Assembly (NCBI GenBank): GCA_951230915.1
Contig: OX579636.1
Location: forward strand, 2,247,001 to 2,311,000
DNA: 64,000 nt
Source of the DNA: Antitrichia curtipendula
Lineage: Eukaryota; Streptophyta; Bryopsida; Hypnales; Leucodontaceae
Direction of reading: 5' to 3'
Notes under the pieces: model-generated
What the model saw: only the letters and a program-made list of their open reading frames with translations
Told to the model about the DNA's origin: nothing
The model's database searches: none
In this document: positions 33,244 through 44,447 of the stretch, one piece after another
Layout: every line of letters begins with the position of its first letter
Position numbering within the stretch: the stretch's first letter is position 1
Translations under genes and position numbers: made by a program

Positions 33244-34324
33244 AATTTAACAAAATTCTTCTGGCAATCTAGCTTGACGTTTCAATCTAAATTCGATACA
33301 TAGCTCTCGATCTTAAAAAATATTAAAGTATCCCTTGCAATGGACCCTATGAATCAAACCAAAGGCTTATTCAGTCATTTCAGTGCTTATTCTTTAACAT
33401 CAAGATAACTCAAGCAATCAATGAGATGCAACTGACAAAGTATGTGCAGCGCAAGAATACCTTACGTCAATTCATACTCCTGGAGTCCTGGTCTTTCTCG
33501 GACTAAGTAAGATCGGATCAAGAATTCTAATTAATATCACACTAGCATCTCTCTAGAGCTCCACCGACAAGAGGTCAGTCTTCTTAAAGGAGACCGCTCG
33601 CTGCATATCCTGCGAGACGATTGGCATCAAGACTAGCTAAAAGTAGAGAATTGCATGGCGGTGATGATCGATGGGCAAACAATGCTTTCATACTAGGAAA
33701 TGAATACCAGGATTTGCTGCCTCTAGACGGAGTTGACTTGGTCATACCATGTGATCTCGTAGAGCGTAGCCTCAAAGCGTTGTACTACTCATAATTAAAC
33801 TGAATTTTTGAAAACCAATTGCTCATATGGGAACGGACTGCTCTTGGTTAACACAACAAATTTCATCAACAACTGATTCACTACATCTAAGAGTTTGAGA
33901 CACTGAGACTGCTCAGGTAACAATAGAAGATGATCCGCCTCCATAGAAACAAGGCTTGTTACGAAGATTTGGTTTACATTAGAGTCTTTGTGTGAAGCCG
34001 CAGCCAATGACATATGTGAGCCTAATCATGATTCAGGAAGTGTTGATGCACATGCATGAATCTTGTTCTATACCGAAGTAAGTTTAGTTTGTGCAATTTG
34101 AGAGTGCAAGTGTATACAATGCAATTTAGTACATGAGTCCTAGATACATGAGCTGGAAAATGTAACTGCGGTAATAGACGAGTGTTTGTGTGTCCCAAGA
34201 AGGCCATGACCTCAATCGTCAAATTCGATCCACAAAGGCAAATTCAGTGTTCAAAACAAGAGCCGTACACTACGTGGGTGATCAGAATTCCCATGTCCAC
34301 TTCCATCTGTCTTTGCATGCTACA
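33244..34324. other. No gene recognised
   Basis: The stretch lies between the truncated TIR element and the end of the large unknown gene. Small ORFs on the minus strand at 33584-33775, 33795-34013 and 34022-34222 show no domains. They could be remnants of a further co-oriented gene. Confidence 0.3.
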
Positions 34325-37302
34325 TCAAGCTTTTTTATACTCTCCATGCAGTGAAGCATACGCAAGCTTCGCTGCCATCACCTCCTCTGACTCATACGGT
34401 GGTATTGTCATGCTCCGGAAGCACGTCGACACTTCTGGGAGGCGGGTCTCCTCCCATGCCACGTTCACGTGGATAGTGATTGGGTCGAATGTGAAGTACT
34501 CCGAGTCTGTTATAAACTTGTTCAACTTATACCGCCCTGCCTGGCTCATGTTCTTTATGACTGTGCGAAAGCAACCCTGTAGGCCGGGCGGAAGCGACCC
34601 CAGTTGGCATGAATTCAAGAAGTCCTCTGCATCAACTCCACTTTCCGCACCAAAGATGGGAGTGATTGCTTCAGGGATAATGCTGGACAGCATGCACGTG
34701 ATTGAATGCGAAGATGTCTTCCGGGTCCGAAGGGAGTTTGCACATGATGCCATCGGGTAGCCGAAGCCACTCTGGATGCACTGGGTAGCTAAGCGAGGGC
34801 CTTCAAAAATCACCTTCATAATCTGTTGTCGCAAGATCTGTCGAGCACAAGTAGTGAAGGTTGATAGGGGGCTGTCGGGGGGAGCATCCGCATCGAGAGT
34901 TGACACTGCACATAAAATCTCTACATACTCACAATCTGCCAATATCGCCGATTTAGCTCCTACCTGCTCTTCCACTGATTTTGCCCAGATGAGTGCGTTG
35001 AGGACTGTGAATACGCTGGGCTTGACGGCTTCATAGTCTCCTTCGTATGCATCAACAAAGGCGGGGTTCTCCATATTTGGGCGCCATCCACAGGCTAGTG
35101 CAATCGTCGAGTGGATCATTGGCCGGTCTACGTGCTGCCCATATAGTGCAAAGAGGAAGCATAGTAGCCCAAATATCTCGAGGTTGGCAACCCGGAGCTT
35201 GTTCAACTGCGGTCGTGTGAGTGCCTTCACGGACCTTGTGTGCCCTCCATCTGCAATTTCGAAGATGGAAGCATATACCTGCATTAGATAATTCAACATT
35301 GCATTCAAAATTTGTAGTCTTCACAATGTTCTAAATGGAGAGGCTACATAGTAGAACAGAAATATGGTGGTTTTAGTGCTATACCCCAGAGTCATTCCAA
35401 AATTGGGTCCAACATTGTCCGAGATATCGCCAGGTTGGTCCACCGCAATCTTGTGTGTTGAGCTCAGCGAAGGACGCCTCATCCAAGTCAAATGCATACG
35501 TCACCTTTAGCATTGGGAAGGGTGTCTTTGATGTCTTCAACCGACTATAGATCGACCTCAGCTCTAGCAACTCCGATCCGGGCGTTACCTGCATGGATGT
35601 CCTCAACCCGATAGAAATGTCAAATGTACAAAGGTTACAACTTGGAAATGAAATCTAAGAGAGTAGGTAGCTTCTTCTTCAAGATGAATGGTAAGCTCAC
35701 CCGAAGACGGTAGCAAGGAAATATTGCCATGGCTTCTTGATAATTTGCTAGGACACGTGTGCGGAAGTAACATACTTGATATGCACGCCACACCTCCTCC
35801 TTTCGCCAGTAGCGATTCACTAGGTCAGCTTGAAAAGTGGAGGCAATTTTACAAGCGCTCTGGTTCCGCCAGTTGTGAATGCAATCCAGCATTCTTTGGA
35901 TGACATCCAAGGTGAATGTCTCCTCCAACGGTGTTCCAAGGATCTGGCTTCGTATGTCTGCTCGTGTTGAATGCTCATTAGCACCAACACATACCTCGTT
36001 GACCATATCCCATTTTTTCCAATCTGGGTGCGCTTGTTCCGAGAAGAACAGCTCCACCTGTGATAGATTCTACATCTCCATGTCTGGGTGGAGCATGATA
36101 GTGGCGAGTTCATCATTGACCATGCTGTCCGGCAAGCTCCTTTGTAACGTGCGGCGCCTCAAAAGTGCCTCCCAAGCAGCAACATGCTCTGGATCAGAGA
36201 CTGTTGCCTTGGTCAAGTCTAGTGTATTCCAAAAGATACTCGCATTGTTCCGGCTTGCGTTTCCAATTGTTTGTATGTACAACTCACTGTTCTGTACAAG
36301 CACAGAATCTCCGGTCTTTCGCAGCACATCATATGCTAGACTGATCCGCATCATGTCGTCAAGGCGGGTCAAGTTCCGCTCCTCCGCCGCACGGGTTTCT
36401 TTCCATGGACTACTTTGGCCTGAGAGATCAACAAAGTCGTCATCATCATTGTGCACTTCCACTGCAATCCGAGGGGGGGGGGGTCTCAACACTCGTGTTG
36501 TGCTTGAGTCTCTGTGACCTTCGATTCCTCGAGCATTACGGCTACGGCGGAGTCTTAAGAAGTCAGGCTCTGGCTGGAAGTCGTCCTCTTCCTCCGACTG
36601 AGGATCCTCGTTGGCAGCGTTGCCACAACGACTATTTGCAACTCTGTGGGTGGTGTCATGTACATTACTGCCCCTTGCGGTAGAAGGGGCACTAAGATTC
36701 ATTCTCTCTCTAAGAGGGACTTGGCTGCCATAGATGGCATTTTCACCAATGTCTCCATCGCTAGAGGAGGCACACAACACCCGACCTTCCGCCATATGAG
36801 TCCCATAACTACTGCTACCAACACCCCCAACAACAGTACTAGTCCATGGCTCTGTTCCAGAACGCCCTTGCACAAGGGGATGCACGTCCAAATGAATTCG
36901 TGGTCTAATGCGTCTCTCTGTACTCGTGCTTGTGGGGATCCGTATCTAAGACCAATGGGCTGGAAAAGGTGATAGTGGCTGCTGCCTCCCAACGTCTTCG
37001 AATGATTCACCAATAGGGATATCAGTGAACAACCTCCGCGTAGGGCTCTCAACAGGATCAGCAGATTCGCCGTCTGAATCATCCATGCCAGGGGGATGAA
37101 GAGGAAGTTCAGTTGTAAGGTACCTAGCTGCTTCCTGGGAGTATTCAAGTATTTGACCCCGTGTCAACATCCGAACAGGGTCAGCAATGTATATTGCCGG
37201 GCAAAAGCAGGGGCCTCGTTTAGGAATCGCCCTGGTAGTTGAACCACGAGGTAGGATAAAGGGCATGCTCATGTTGGCAAAGCCTTTCCCCTTACCCTGC
37301 AT
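34325..37302 (-). pseudogene. Unknown three-exon gene, about 919 codons, two in-frame TAGs
   Basis: Exon 1 is 37302-35701, intron 35700-35589 (GTGAGC...CAG), exon 2 35588-35385, intron 35384-35279 (GTATAG...CAG), exon 3 35278-34325 ending in TGA. All junctions are phase 0 and join open frames. The product has an N-terminal half rich in Ser, Asp and Glu (EEEDDFQPEPDFLRLRRSRN, NDDDDFVDLSG), likely disordered and acidic, then a mixed helical region with many Trp and Leu. I recognise no domain. In-frame TAG codons lie at 36946-36948 and 36070-36072, and both can be explained by CAG to TAG. Base composition is clearly more GC-rich than the flanks. It is co-oriented with the integrase and two other unknown genes. 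It could be a transposon-encoded accessory protein or a decayed host gene. Confidence 0.6.
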
Positions 37303-37319
37303 CCGCTATTCAACCAACA

Positions 37320-37889
37320 TCAGCAGTGAATCACTTTGAAGAGCTCACACATGTTCATCCTACAAGCATGCAAAGGTTCAATGTTGGCACCAGAAGCACA
37401 TACCCGTTCCTTCTCCCGATATATTCGATAGAAAAAGCCACCAATGTTTGATAGTGCAGGGTTACCGTAAAGCTCTGCAGCTCTCTCTGCTACGTAACAT
37501 TGGACCGTTCCCTCGGAAAAAGGACCAACAACATAGTGATCTCCCCAAGGCATGCTAGAATTCACCTTCACTGATAGGAGCTGATCGCGGATGCTCTCCA
37601 CACCTGTATACTCTACTTCACCTTCACCAGCCCGGTAGCGGACAAGCACATCTGGTAGGTTGAAGGCCTTTGTGTGACCAGCGGCCTCCCTGGAAATCGA
37701 AGGCACCACCACATGCGACCTCTGTTGGCATGCAGTCCCTCCACCCCTACATAAGCTACGAGACAATAGAGAATTTGATGTTACCAGTGTTGTCAACGGA
37801 CTAAGAAATGTAGCAGGCGTCCCAGGTGTCCCCAAACTCTCGGGATCCTATGGGCCCCTACTACTATGTGGCACTCTACGATCAACCAT
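37320..37889 (-). pseudogene. Unknown small gene, 189 codons, one in-frame TAG
   Basis: The reading frame runs from ATG 37889 (MVDRRVPHSSRGP) through TAG 37848-37850 and ends at TGA 37320-37322, 18 bp before the ATG of the large unknown gene. It includes HTKAFNLPDVLVRYRAGEGE, a VNSSMPWGDHYVVGPF segment and AAELYGNPALSNIGGFFYRI. No family is recognised. It may be a separate protein or an upstream exon of the 37302 gene, since the bases before that ATG end in a splice-acceptor-like GATGCAG, but I found no donor that keeps the frame. Confidence 0.5.
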
Positions 37890-39096
37890 TTCAACGGTGC
37901 AACACTGTACAGAAGTAATCTATCCAGAGGTGAGACAAAAAACTAACAGAGCTGAGCAGCGGATACATGCCTTGTGTTTGGCACACCCTGCCCCTATGTT
38001 GGAAGAAGGGATACTCATGTCTCCATCAGCCTGGGAGTAGTGGGGTACAGGCTTTTGGCCATCATTGCAACCGGTGTTCTAGGCGGTTCTTGTGTTTTCA
38101 TAATAAGAAACATGGACCTGTTAGTACACAGGGACATACATACAACAATTCTTTACAATTTATAATGCAACCGTCTATTCCTAGTTTACGTTGACTATTT
38201 TTTCAGTGGCTCTTGCTATGACACTCCTGCAAATGAAGACAGTTTCAAAGAATAATTAATTTGACTGAAGAAATCCTTAACTAACAGTACGTACCAGAGG
38301 GAGTATCTCATTGTCAATCACATGGGGACGATCAGATCTCAACATGATGAATACAGCTTACGATTTGCCGCTGCTTTGAACCAGGTTTCCTACTGTACTA
38401 GTTGGGCCCTCATTTGTTGATGTATGCATTTCTGTTTGCTTTTCATTTATGTTTCCGGCTGAGCTGACTAGCTTGGTATTATTTCTTTGCTTGTTCCCTG
38501 TGTCAGCTGCAATTGGTGAAAATGGCTAAGGATGCTGACTCAGCAGGTCGTACACATGTCAAGTAGGACATGTATCTGGTTGTTGTTGAGGGATTTCAAC
38601 TGCTGAATGAGTGGACAGGGAGAATATGGGAACGGAATTGCTTGGAGATTTTCTTGACCCGCTAAAGATGCGACTCCACTTGATCCTGAGAGATCCGATG
38701 AAGTTTCTGATTTTTTAGTGGATCTTGCTACAACACTCCTGCAAACGAAGACAATCACTTGGTTTTCCAATCGCCGAGAACAGATGCGCGTTGCAAAGGC
38801 CTTACAAAGGCCTGCCAAATTATTGCACATTGTATTGGTGGCTTGGGACACATGAAGCAACTCAACAAGACTTGGTGAAGGAGAACCGTGCAGTCCAATA
38901 CACGCATTGACAAACATATGTACATACAATTTTACAGTCACGTAGCGACAAACATACATACATGCAGTCAAGCAGCATCAATCTTACAAGTTTCTGGATG
39001 TGGAGATTGATGAGCCAACGCGACCTTTCATTAAGTTCGGTGGATTCCTACAAGCATGTAGGCTAAGTATCGTCACGATCCGCTACCTCTGTCATA
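37890..39096. other. Intergenic or intronic stretch with a duplicated 44 bp segment
   Basis: A segment at 38198-38241 is repeated at 38711-38752. On the minus strand both read as a pyrimidine-rich acceptor followed by TTTGCAG and GAGTGT(T/C)(G/A)TAGCAAGA. After the second copy a minus frame stays open to 38540, about 65 codons with SSDLSGSSGVASL and PFPYSPCPLIQQL. It may be a 3' exon of the gene at 39097-39843, but this is weak. Confidence 0.3.
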
Positions 39097-39843
39097 CTAG
39101 TTAGGGCCTCTAGTTGGCATCGGTGGAGGGTGTGGTGGTGGTGAGCTATTGGAGATGTCAAAGGATTCAGCCTGAGGTTGTGAACGTAATGGCAACACTT
39201 CAAACTCGATACGGTTGAGGGGACTCTCCGTGGGCAAGTTACAAGACTGCTGTATGCCATCCTGCATCCACATTAGCCCGTGCCCACGAACCCAGCACGA
39301 CAAAGTCCAAGTTGTCGACCCCTCCGTCGATGGCACATCAACAAGCGCTAATACAAAACTATTGCTTATGAACCTTGAGACATACTCATCGCACCACCAG
39401 CAAGCCTGCAACATTGGTGCAGTGAGAGGAAAATTGTTGGCCTGGATGACAACAAGGACATTCTCCGTGGATGGCTGTGTCACATCGGCCCAGCCAAGCC
39501 CATGCTCCGCCAACCTTGATGAGATCCGCATTGGGATGCTGTCATAGGCCGCCCACATACCACCTTCCGCTTCTTCGTACACGCAAAGGAGGCGGAATCC
39601 CGTTGATGCCCAAGCACCATCTAGCACAGCTGACTGCACCTCACTACTACACACGTTGCGCACCACCGGGATCCATGCACCGCGTGCAGCTGTGTGGGTT
39701 GCTGGCCTGCTCCCTATCCAAAGAGACATCTCTGCAAAGTTGTCCACGTCAAGCGTGATAAGAACATCTCCTATACAGGGCGTATACAATGTAGAAGTCC
39801 AAGGCTCCTCCCAAACAATGTTTGGAACCATCGCATGATCCAT
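39097..39843 (-). CDS. Unknown protein, 248 aa
   Basis: This is an uninterrupted minus-strand frame from ATG 39843 to its stop at 39097. The protein starts MDHAMVPNIVWEEPWTS and contains a long globular stretch with many Trp (for example MSLWIGSRPATHTAARGAWI, ACWWCDEYVSRFISNSF). It ends in a proline-rich tail (SSPPPHPPPMPTRG). No signal peptide or membrane segment is seen and no family is recognised. Its composition matches that of the other genes in this minus-strand block (29.7-39.9 kb) and differs from the AT-rich flanks. It is the first gene of the block in transcription order. Unlike its neighbours it has no in-frame stop. Confidence 0.55.
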   Translation of the reverse strand: MDHAMVPNIVWEEPWTSTLYTPCIGDVLITLDVDNFAEMSLWIGSRPATHTAARGAWIPVVRNVCSSEVQSAVLDGAWASTGFRLLCVYEEAEGGMWAAYDSIPMRISSRLAEHGLGWADVTQPSTENVLVVIQANNFPLTAPMLQACWWCDEYVSRFISNSFVLALVDVPSTEGSTTWTLSCWVRGHGLMWMQDGIQQSCNLPTESPLNRIEFEVLPLRSQPQAESFDISNSSPPPHPPPMPTRGPN

Positions 39844-40855
39844 GGAGGAGGACCGGGCTTCGTTGATTCACACAGACAGAGGGGTGGAGAGATACAAAAG
39901 AATTCTACAATGTGTTCAGGAGGAATGTGTAAAGATGTTACAGAAGAAAGGGACTCCAAATAGTGGGTGAGAGGTGGAGCGTCGAGGAGCGGCCACTGAT
40001 GTATCAACGCGGACAGTTGCGTACACAAGAGATGGCACAGACTAAGACATTCATGCTGTACCGAAATGGGTTTCAAACTGTAGGAGCCGGAATTGTACAA
40101 CATGAGAGTGTGACCTTCTTACTAACCTTATGTACTTGGGATTTCAGAATATGGAAAGAGAATTAAATATTGAGTACTTAGCATGGGTCACATAAGAATT
40201 TGAATAAAGTTTAAAGCTTCCTGTGAAGTCTATCCATCAAGTTTTTGTAAGTTTTCAATGTTTTGAAATTGTGAACAAAGATGATTTGTTAGTCTTTTCA
40301 CTCTTTTGTCTTTTAGTTTCAAATTAAATGTCCAAATTGTGTACTTCAAAATTACAATCAGATTCTTCCAAAGTACATCCACTTTAGAGAATGGAAGTTG
40401 GGATGTTGGAATTATAAGAAGTTAACAAATTCTTTTCATGCTTTTTATAGTTTTGAGGTAGATTGTAGATCAATATTCAGAAGAATCAATATGTTCTACG
40501 TTGAATTTTTAATTTTTTAAATCTTCAAAAGGCAGAAGAAAGTTCGGCTCAATATCAAAATAGCTCCCACAACTTAGTGATGTATAAGTTAATAGGACCC
40601 GAACACCAAACCACCAAAGAGACAAAGTATCTATCTAGGCATCACTTTTAGCAATTGGGGCCCCAATCAAATCTAATAAGGTGCCAAACTATTCAAAAAC
40701 TACACATGTCAATGACTGCAAGCCACTTTTAGTGCTTACAAGTTCGCGCTACAAAGTCTTCCTCTAAAAAGAGGCACCAAGGATAGCACTCACTTCCTTA
40801 GCCTATATGGCTTACATTATAAAACTCCCTCAATTAGTCTAACATTTTAGACTCA
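39844..40855. other. No gene seen; distal copy of a dispersed word
   Basis: The segment at 40107-40140 (GTGTGACCTTCTTACTAACCTTATGTACTTGGG) resembles the repeated start of the duplication at 40880 and 41320. The rest is AT-rich, with no ORF of note. Confidence 0.35.
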
Positions 40856-41039
40856 TTTTTCAAGGCAAGTTATGTATGTGACCTTCCTACGGACCTTATG
40901 TACTTGAGTTATATCCATGTAATATTAACATAGACACCCAAATTTTCCATTTTGTTGGACACAATTCATTACAATTGCACAAAATAGCACACTTTATATC
41001 AATTTTTAGCATGTTTCCTACATATGTCCTAAATTAATT

Positions 41040-41255
41040 ACAAATGAAAGCAGTTCTCATGGGGACCCGAAATGTAGTACTTGGGGCCCCAATTGAGACA
41101 CTGGGGACCCCAAATGTAGCACTTGGGGCCCAGTTGAGACACTGGGGACCCCAAATGTAGCACTTGGGGCCCAGTTGAGACACTGGGGACCCCAAATGTA
41201 GCACTTGGGGCCACAGTTGAGACACTGAGGACCCCAGGTTTAGCATTTGGGTCAA
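41040..41255 (+). repeat. 42 bp minisatellite array 1
   Basis: About four to five units occur, each of the form GGGGACCCCAAATGTAGCAC, then TTGGGGCCCAGTTGAGACACT. First and last units are diverged. Minus-strand ORFs here simply translate the repeat. Confidence 0.85.
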
Positions 41256-41506
41256 ATTACAAATATTTTTTCATTTAAAGTTTTATTTCAAAAAGCATTT
41301 TTCAAGGCAAGTTAAGTATGTGACCTTCCTATGGATTTTATGTACTTGAGTTATATCCATGTAATATTAACATAGACACCAAATTCTCCATTTTGTTTGA
41401 CACACTTTTTTACAATTGCACAAAATACTGAAAATAGCACACTTTATATCAATTTTTAGCATGTTTCCTACGTATGTCCTAAATTAATTACAAATGAAAG
41501 CAGTTC

Positions 41507-41800
41507 TCATGGGGACCCGAAATGTAGTACTTGGGGCCTCAGTTGAGACACTGGGGACCCCAAATGTAGCACTTGGGGCCCAGTTGAGACACTGGGGACC
41601 CCAAAATAATGTAGCACTTGGGGCCCAGTTGAGACACTGGGGACCCCAAAATAATGTAGCACTTGGGGCCCAGTTGAGACACTGGGGACCCCAAAATAAT
41701 GTAGCACTTGGGGCCCAGTTGAGACACTGGGAACCCCAAATGTAGCACTTGAGGCCCCAGTTGAGACACTGGGGACCCCAGGTTTAGCATTTGGGTCAAA
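41507..41800 (+). repeat. 42/46 bp minisatellite array 2
   Basis: About six to seven units of the same repeat are present. Three consecutive units carry an extra AATA after CCCCAA (CCCCAAAATAATGTAG), which shows local expansion of a variant unit after the array was duplicated. Confidence 0.85.
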
Positions 41801-42329
41801 TTATAAATATTTTTTCATTTGAAGTTTTATTTCAAAAAGCACTTCATGGGTTCTATAATAACATATTCTCAATTATTAATGAGAGTCTAAATTGCTGAAT
41901 TGCTAAATTTTCAAATACGAATAGAACGTCAAAAATATGAGTTTTCTGCATCTAATCTCATATATGCAAAAGTTGTGAAGTCAAAAAAACACCAAAATCA
42001 AGATTTTCATACAATATCTCATATCAATTAAAACTGTACGTTCTAAAATTAGGTGTTTAACAATTATATTTTACATAAAGTAAAGCACTCTTACTGATTT
42101 TCAATCAAAATAATTTTCAATGGTTTCTACATATAAATGGTCATGTCATAACCATTTATTGTAAATATGCATTTACACAGAGCAAAAATTCATCATTCAA
42201 TAAATACAATAATAATGGATTGTTACATTAACATAATTGTTGTGGTTGCAGGAGGTAAAAGCGTTGTACATAGAATGCAATGGCATTGAAAGCCTCTTTG
42301 GCATACATCTCATGTCAGAACTATGAAAT

Positions 42330-43545
42330 TTGTAAGTAACTCAATTTTTTTAAGAATTTAAAATTTCTATAATGCTAAATCTTAAATTTCTATAAATTGC
42401 TAAATTTTAAATTTCTATAAATTGTTAACAATTATGAATTTCTATAAATTGTTAACAATTCTATTTCTATAAATTGTTAACATTTATAAATTTTAAAGTT
42501 GTTATAAATTATGAATTTTAAAATTGGTATAAATTTCTATAAATTGTTAACAATTAGAAATTTTGAATTTCTATGAATTGTTAAACTTAAAATTGCTAAA
42601 TTTATAATTGTTAACAATTAAAATTGCTAAATTATAAATTGTTAACAATTATAAATTATAAATTTTAAAATTGTTATGAATTTCTATAAATTGTTAACAA
42701 TTAGAAATTTTGAATTTCTATGAATTGTTAAACTTAAAATTGCTAAATTTATAATTGTTAACAATTAAAATTGCTAAATTATAAATTGTTAACAATTATA
42801 AATTATAAATTTTAAAATTGTTATGAATTTCTATAAATTGTTAACAATTATAAATTTTGGAATGTATAATATAGAAATTGTTAACAGTTAGACATTTTGA
42901 ATTTCTATGAATTGTTAAATTTAAAATTGCTAATTTTAAAATTGTTAACAATTAAATTTGCTAAATTTAAAATTTTTAACAATTAAAATTGCTAAATTTA
43001 GAGTTAAAAATTAAAATTGCTAAATTTAAAATTATTAACAATTAACAATTCTAAATTTTCCAATTGTTATAAATTTCTATAAATTGTTAACAATTCTAAA
43101 TTTTAAAATGTATAATATAAAACTTGTTAGCAATTAGAAATTAAAATTGCTAAATTAAAAATTAAAAATTAAAATTGTTAAATTAAAAATTGTTAACAAT
43201 TAACAATTTAAAATTTTTCAATTGTTATAAATTTCTATAAATTGTTAACAATTATAAATTTTAAAATGTATAATATAAAAATTGTTAACAATTAGAAACT
43301 TTGAATTTCTATGAATTGTTAAATTTAAAGTTTCTATAAATTGTTAACAATTCTATTTCTATAAATTGATAACATTTATAAATTTTAAAGTTGTTATAAA
43401 TTATAAACTTTAAAGTTGTTATAAATTGTTATAAATTGTTAACAATTATAAATTTTAAATGTATAATATATAAATGGTTAACAATTAGAAATTTTGAATT
43501 TCTATGAATTGTTAAATTTTAAATTGAGCAATTTTAAATTGTCAT
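42330..43545. repeat. Extremely AT-rich array built on AATTGTTAACAATT
   Basis: Well over twenty copies of the palindrome core GTTAAC or GTTAACAATT are interspersed with TTTCTATAAATTG and AAAATTGCTAAATT. A segment is tandemly duplicated essentially exactly with a 147 bp offset (for example TTAGAAATTTTGAATTTC at 42554 and 42701). No coding potential. Confidence 0.85.
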
Positions 43546-43957
43546 GTTACCCAATTTAAAATTTCTATAATGATCAATTTTTACAGTGTCGATCAGTACA
43601 AATGCACATAAATAGGTGTATCATATGTATAGTGTTTAAAAAAAAATTCATAAATTTCTACCTCTTACAATATATATTAAAAGTACAAATTCCAAGCAAT
43701 GTATAGGTTTTTGTCAAATAATAAAATTTTATCATATTGGTTTCATCATTATGAAATAAACTTGGAATGTGAAAGTGCAGTGAAAACATATTGACAGAGT
43801 GGCTTATTGTCCATTATTTTCATCTGAAAATGTTGCAAATTATGATCCCAAAGAACTGAAAGAAGTGATTCTGTAAAGTGCCATCAGCAATGTCTTAATT
43901 TTTGGTACATATGTTATATATATAAAGTGTTACTTCTCCGCTTGTTACTAGTTTTTT

Positions 43958-44238
43958 CATTAGATGGGATTTGAGGCCTCTTGGAGACTGTGGGTTCCCA
44001 GCCAGTTCGTAGCAGTTTGCAGCCTAAGAACTTGCTATCTAACGTGGTCGAGAGACTGCCACGTCAGATTTTTTGAAAAAAAAAATTATTTTTTATTTTT
44101 TTATTTTTTCACATTTGATGACTAAAATTTTTATTTTTATTATTTATTTTTTTTTTAAAAAGTTTTGATAGTAGCAAGGGAACAAGGAGGGGAACAGAGC
44201 TGAAACAGTCTCCCAATGGCCTCAAATCCCATCTAATG
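43958..44238. mobile_element. MITE with TIR CATTAGATGGGATTTGAGGCC-type
   Basis: A 281 bp element begins CATTAGATGGGATTTGAGG and ends CCTCAAATCCCATCTAATG, a perfect TIR of about 20 bp. Sub-terminal pairing continues through GGAGACTG and CAGTCTCC. Flanks GTTTTTT and GTTATTT could be a 7-8 bp target duplication with one mismatch, as in hAT-type elements, but this is not firm. The core is A/T-rich with no ORF. Confidence 0.75.
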
Positions 44239-44447
44239 GTTATTTTGAAATAACATGTATAGAATTGAAAAATTCATTTTCAAAAAACTGTAAAAATAAA
44301 TAAATAAAGGTCAAATAGACAGTTGCTTTGGGGCAAAGAGAAATTTGAGATTGCTCTAAGTTGCTATATAATTCTGTGTCCATTTATGGTACTACTCCTA
44401 ATTAAATTCTTGTATTTTGTCTTTGTTACATCAATCGAAAACTCGAA

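Larger units (their letters stand above)
40856..41830 (+). repeat. Tandem duplication (~445 bp period) carrying minisatellites
   Basis: TTTTTCAAGGCAAGTTA occurs at 40856 and 41299, and AAAGCAGTTCTCATGGGGAC at 41046 and 41498. Each copy consists of a unique AT-rich leader of about 190 bp, a GGGG-rich minisatellite and an ATTTGGGTCAAATTA trailer. The second copy has a longer array. Confidence 0.85.

Noticed and set aside
34182..36972. Plus-strand ORFs of 90-212 codons across the unknown minus-strand genes
   Set aside because: They are antisense shadows. The minus strand gives longer frames that join through consistent splice sites.
41034..41799. Repetitive ORFs (MLHLGSPVSQLGP-type and GAQLRHWGPQ-type)
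   Set aside because: They are direct translations of the 42 bp minisatellite in both directions.
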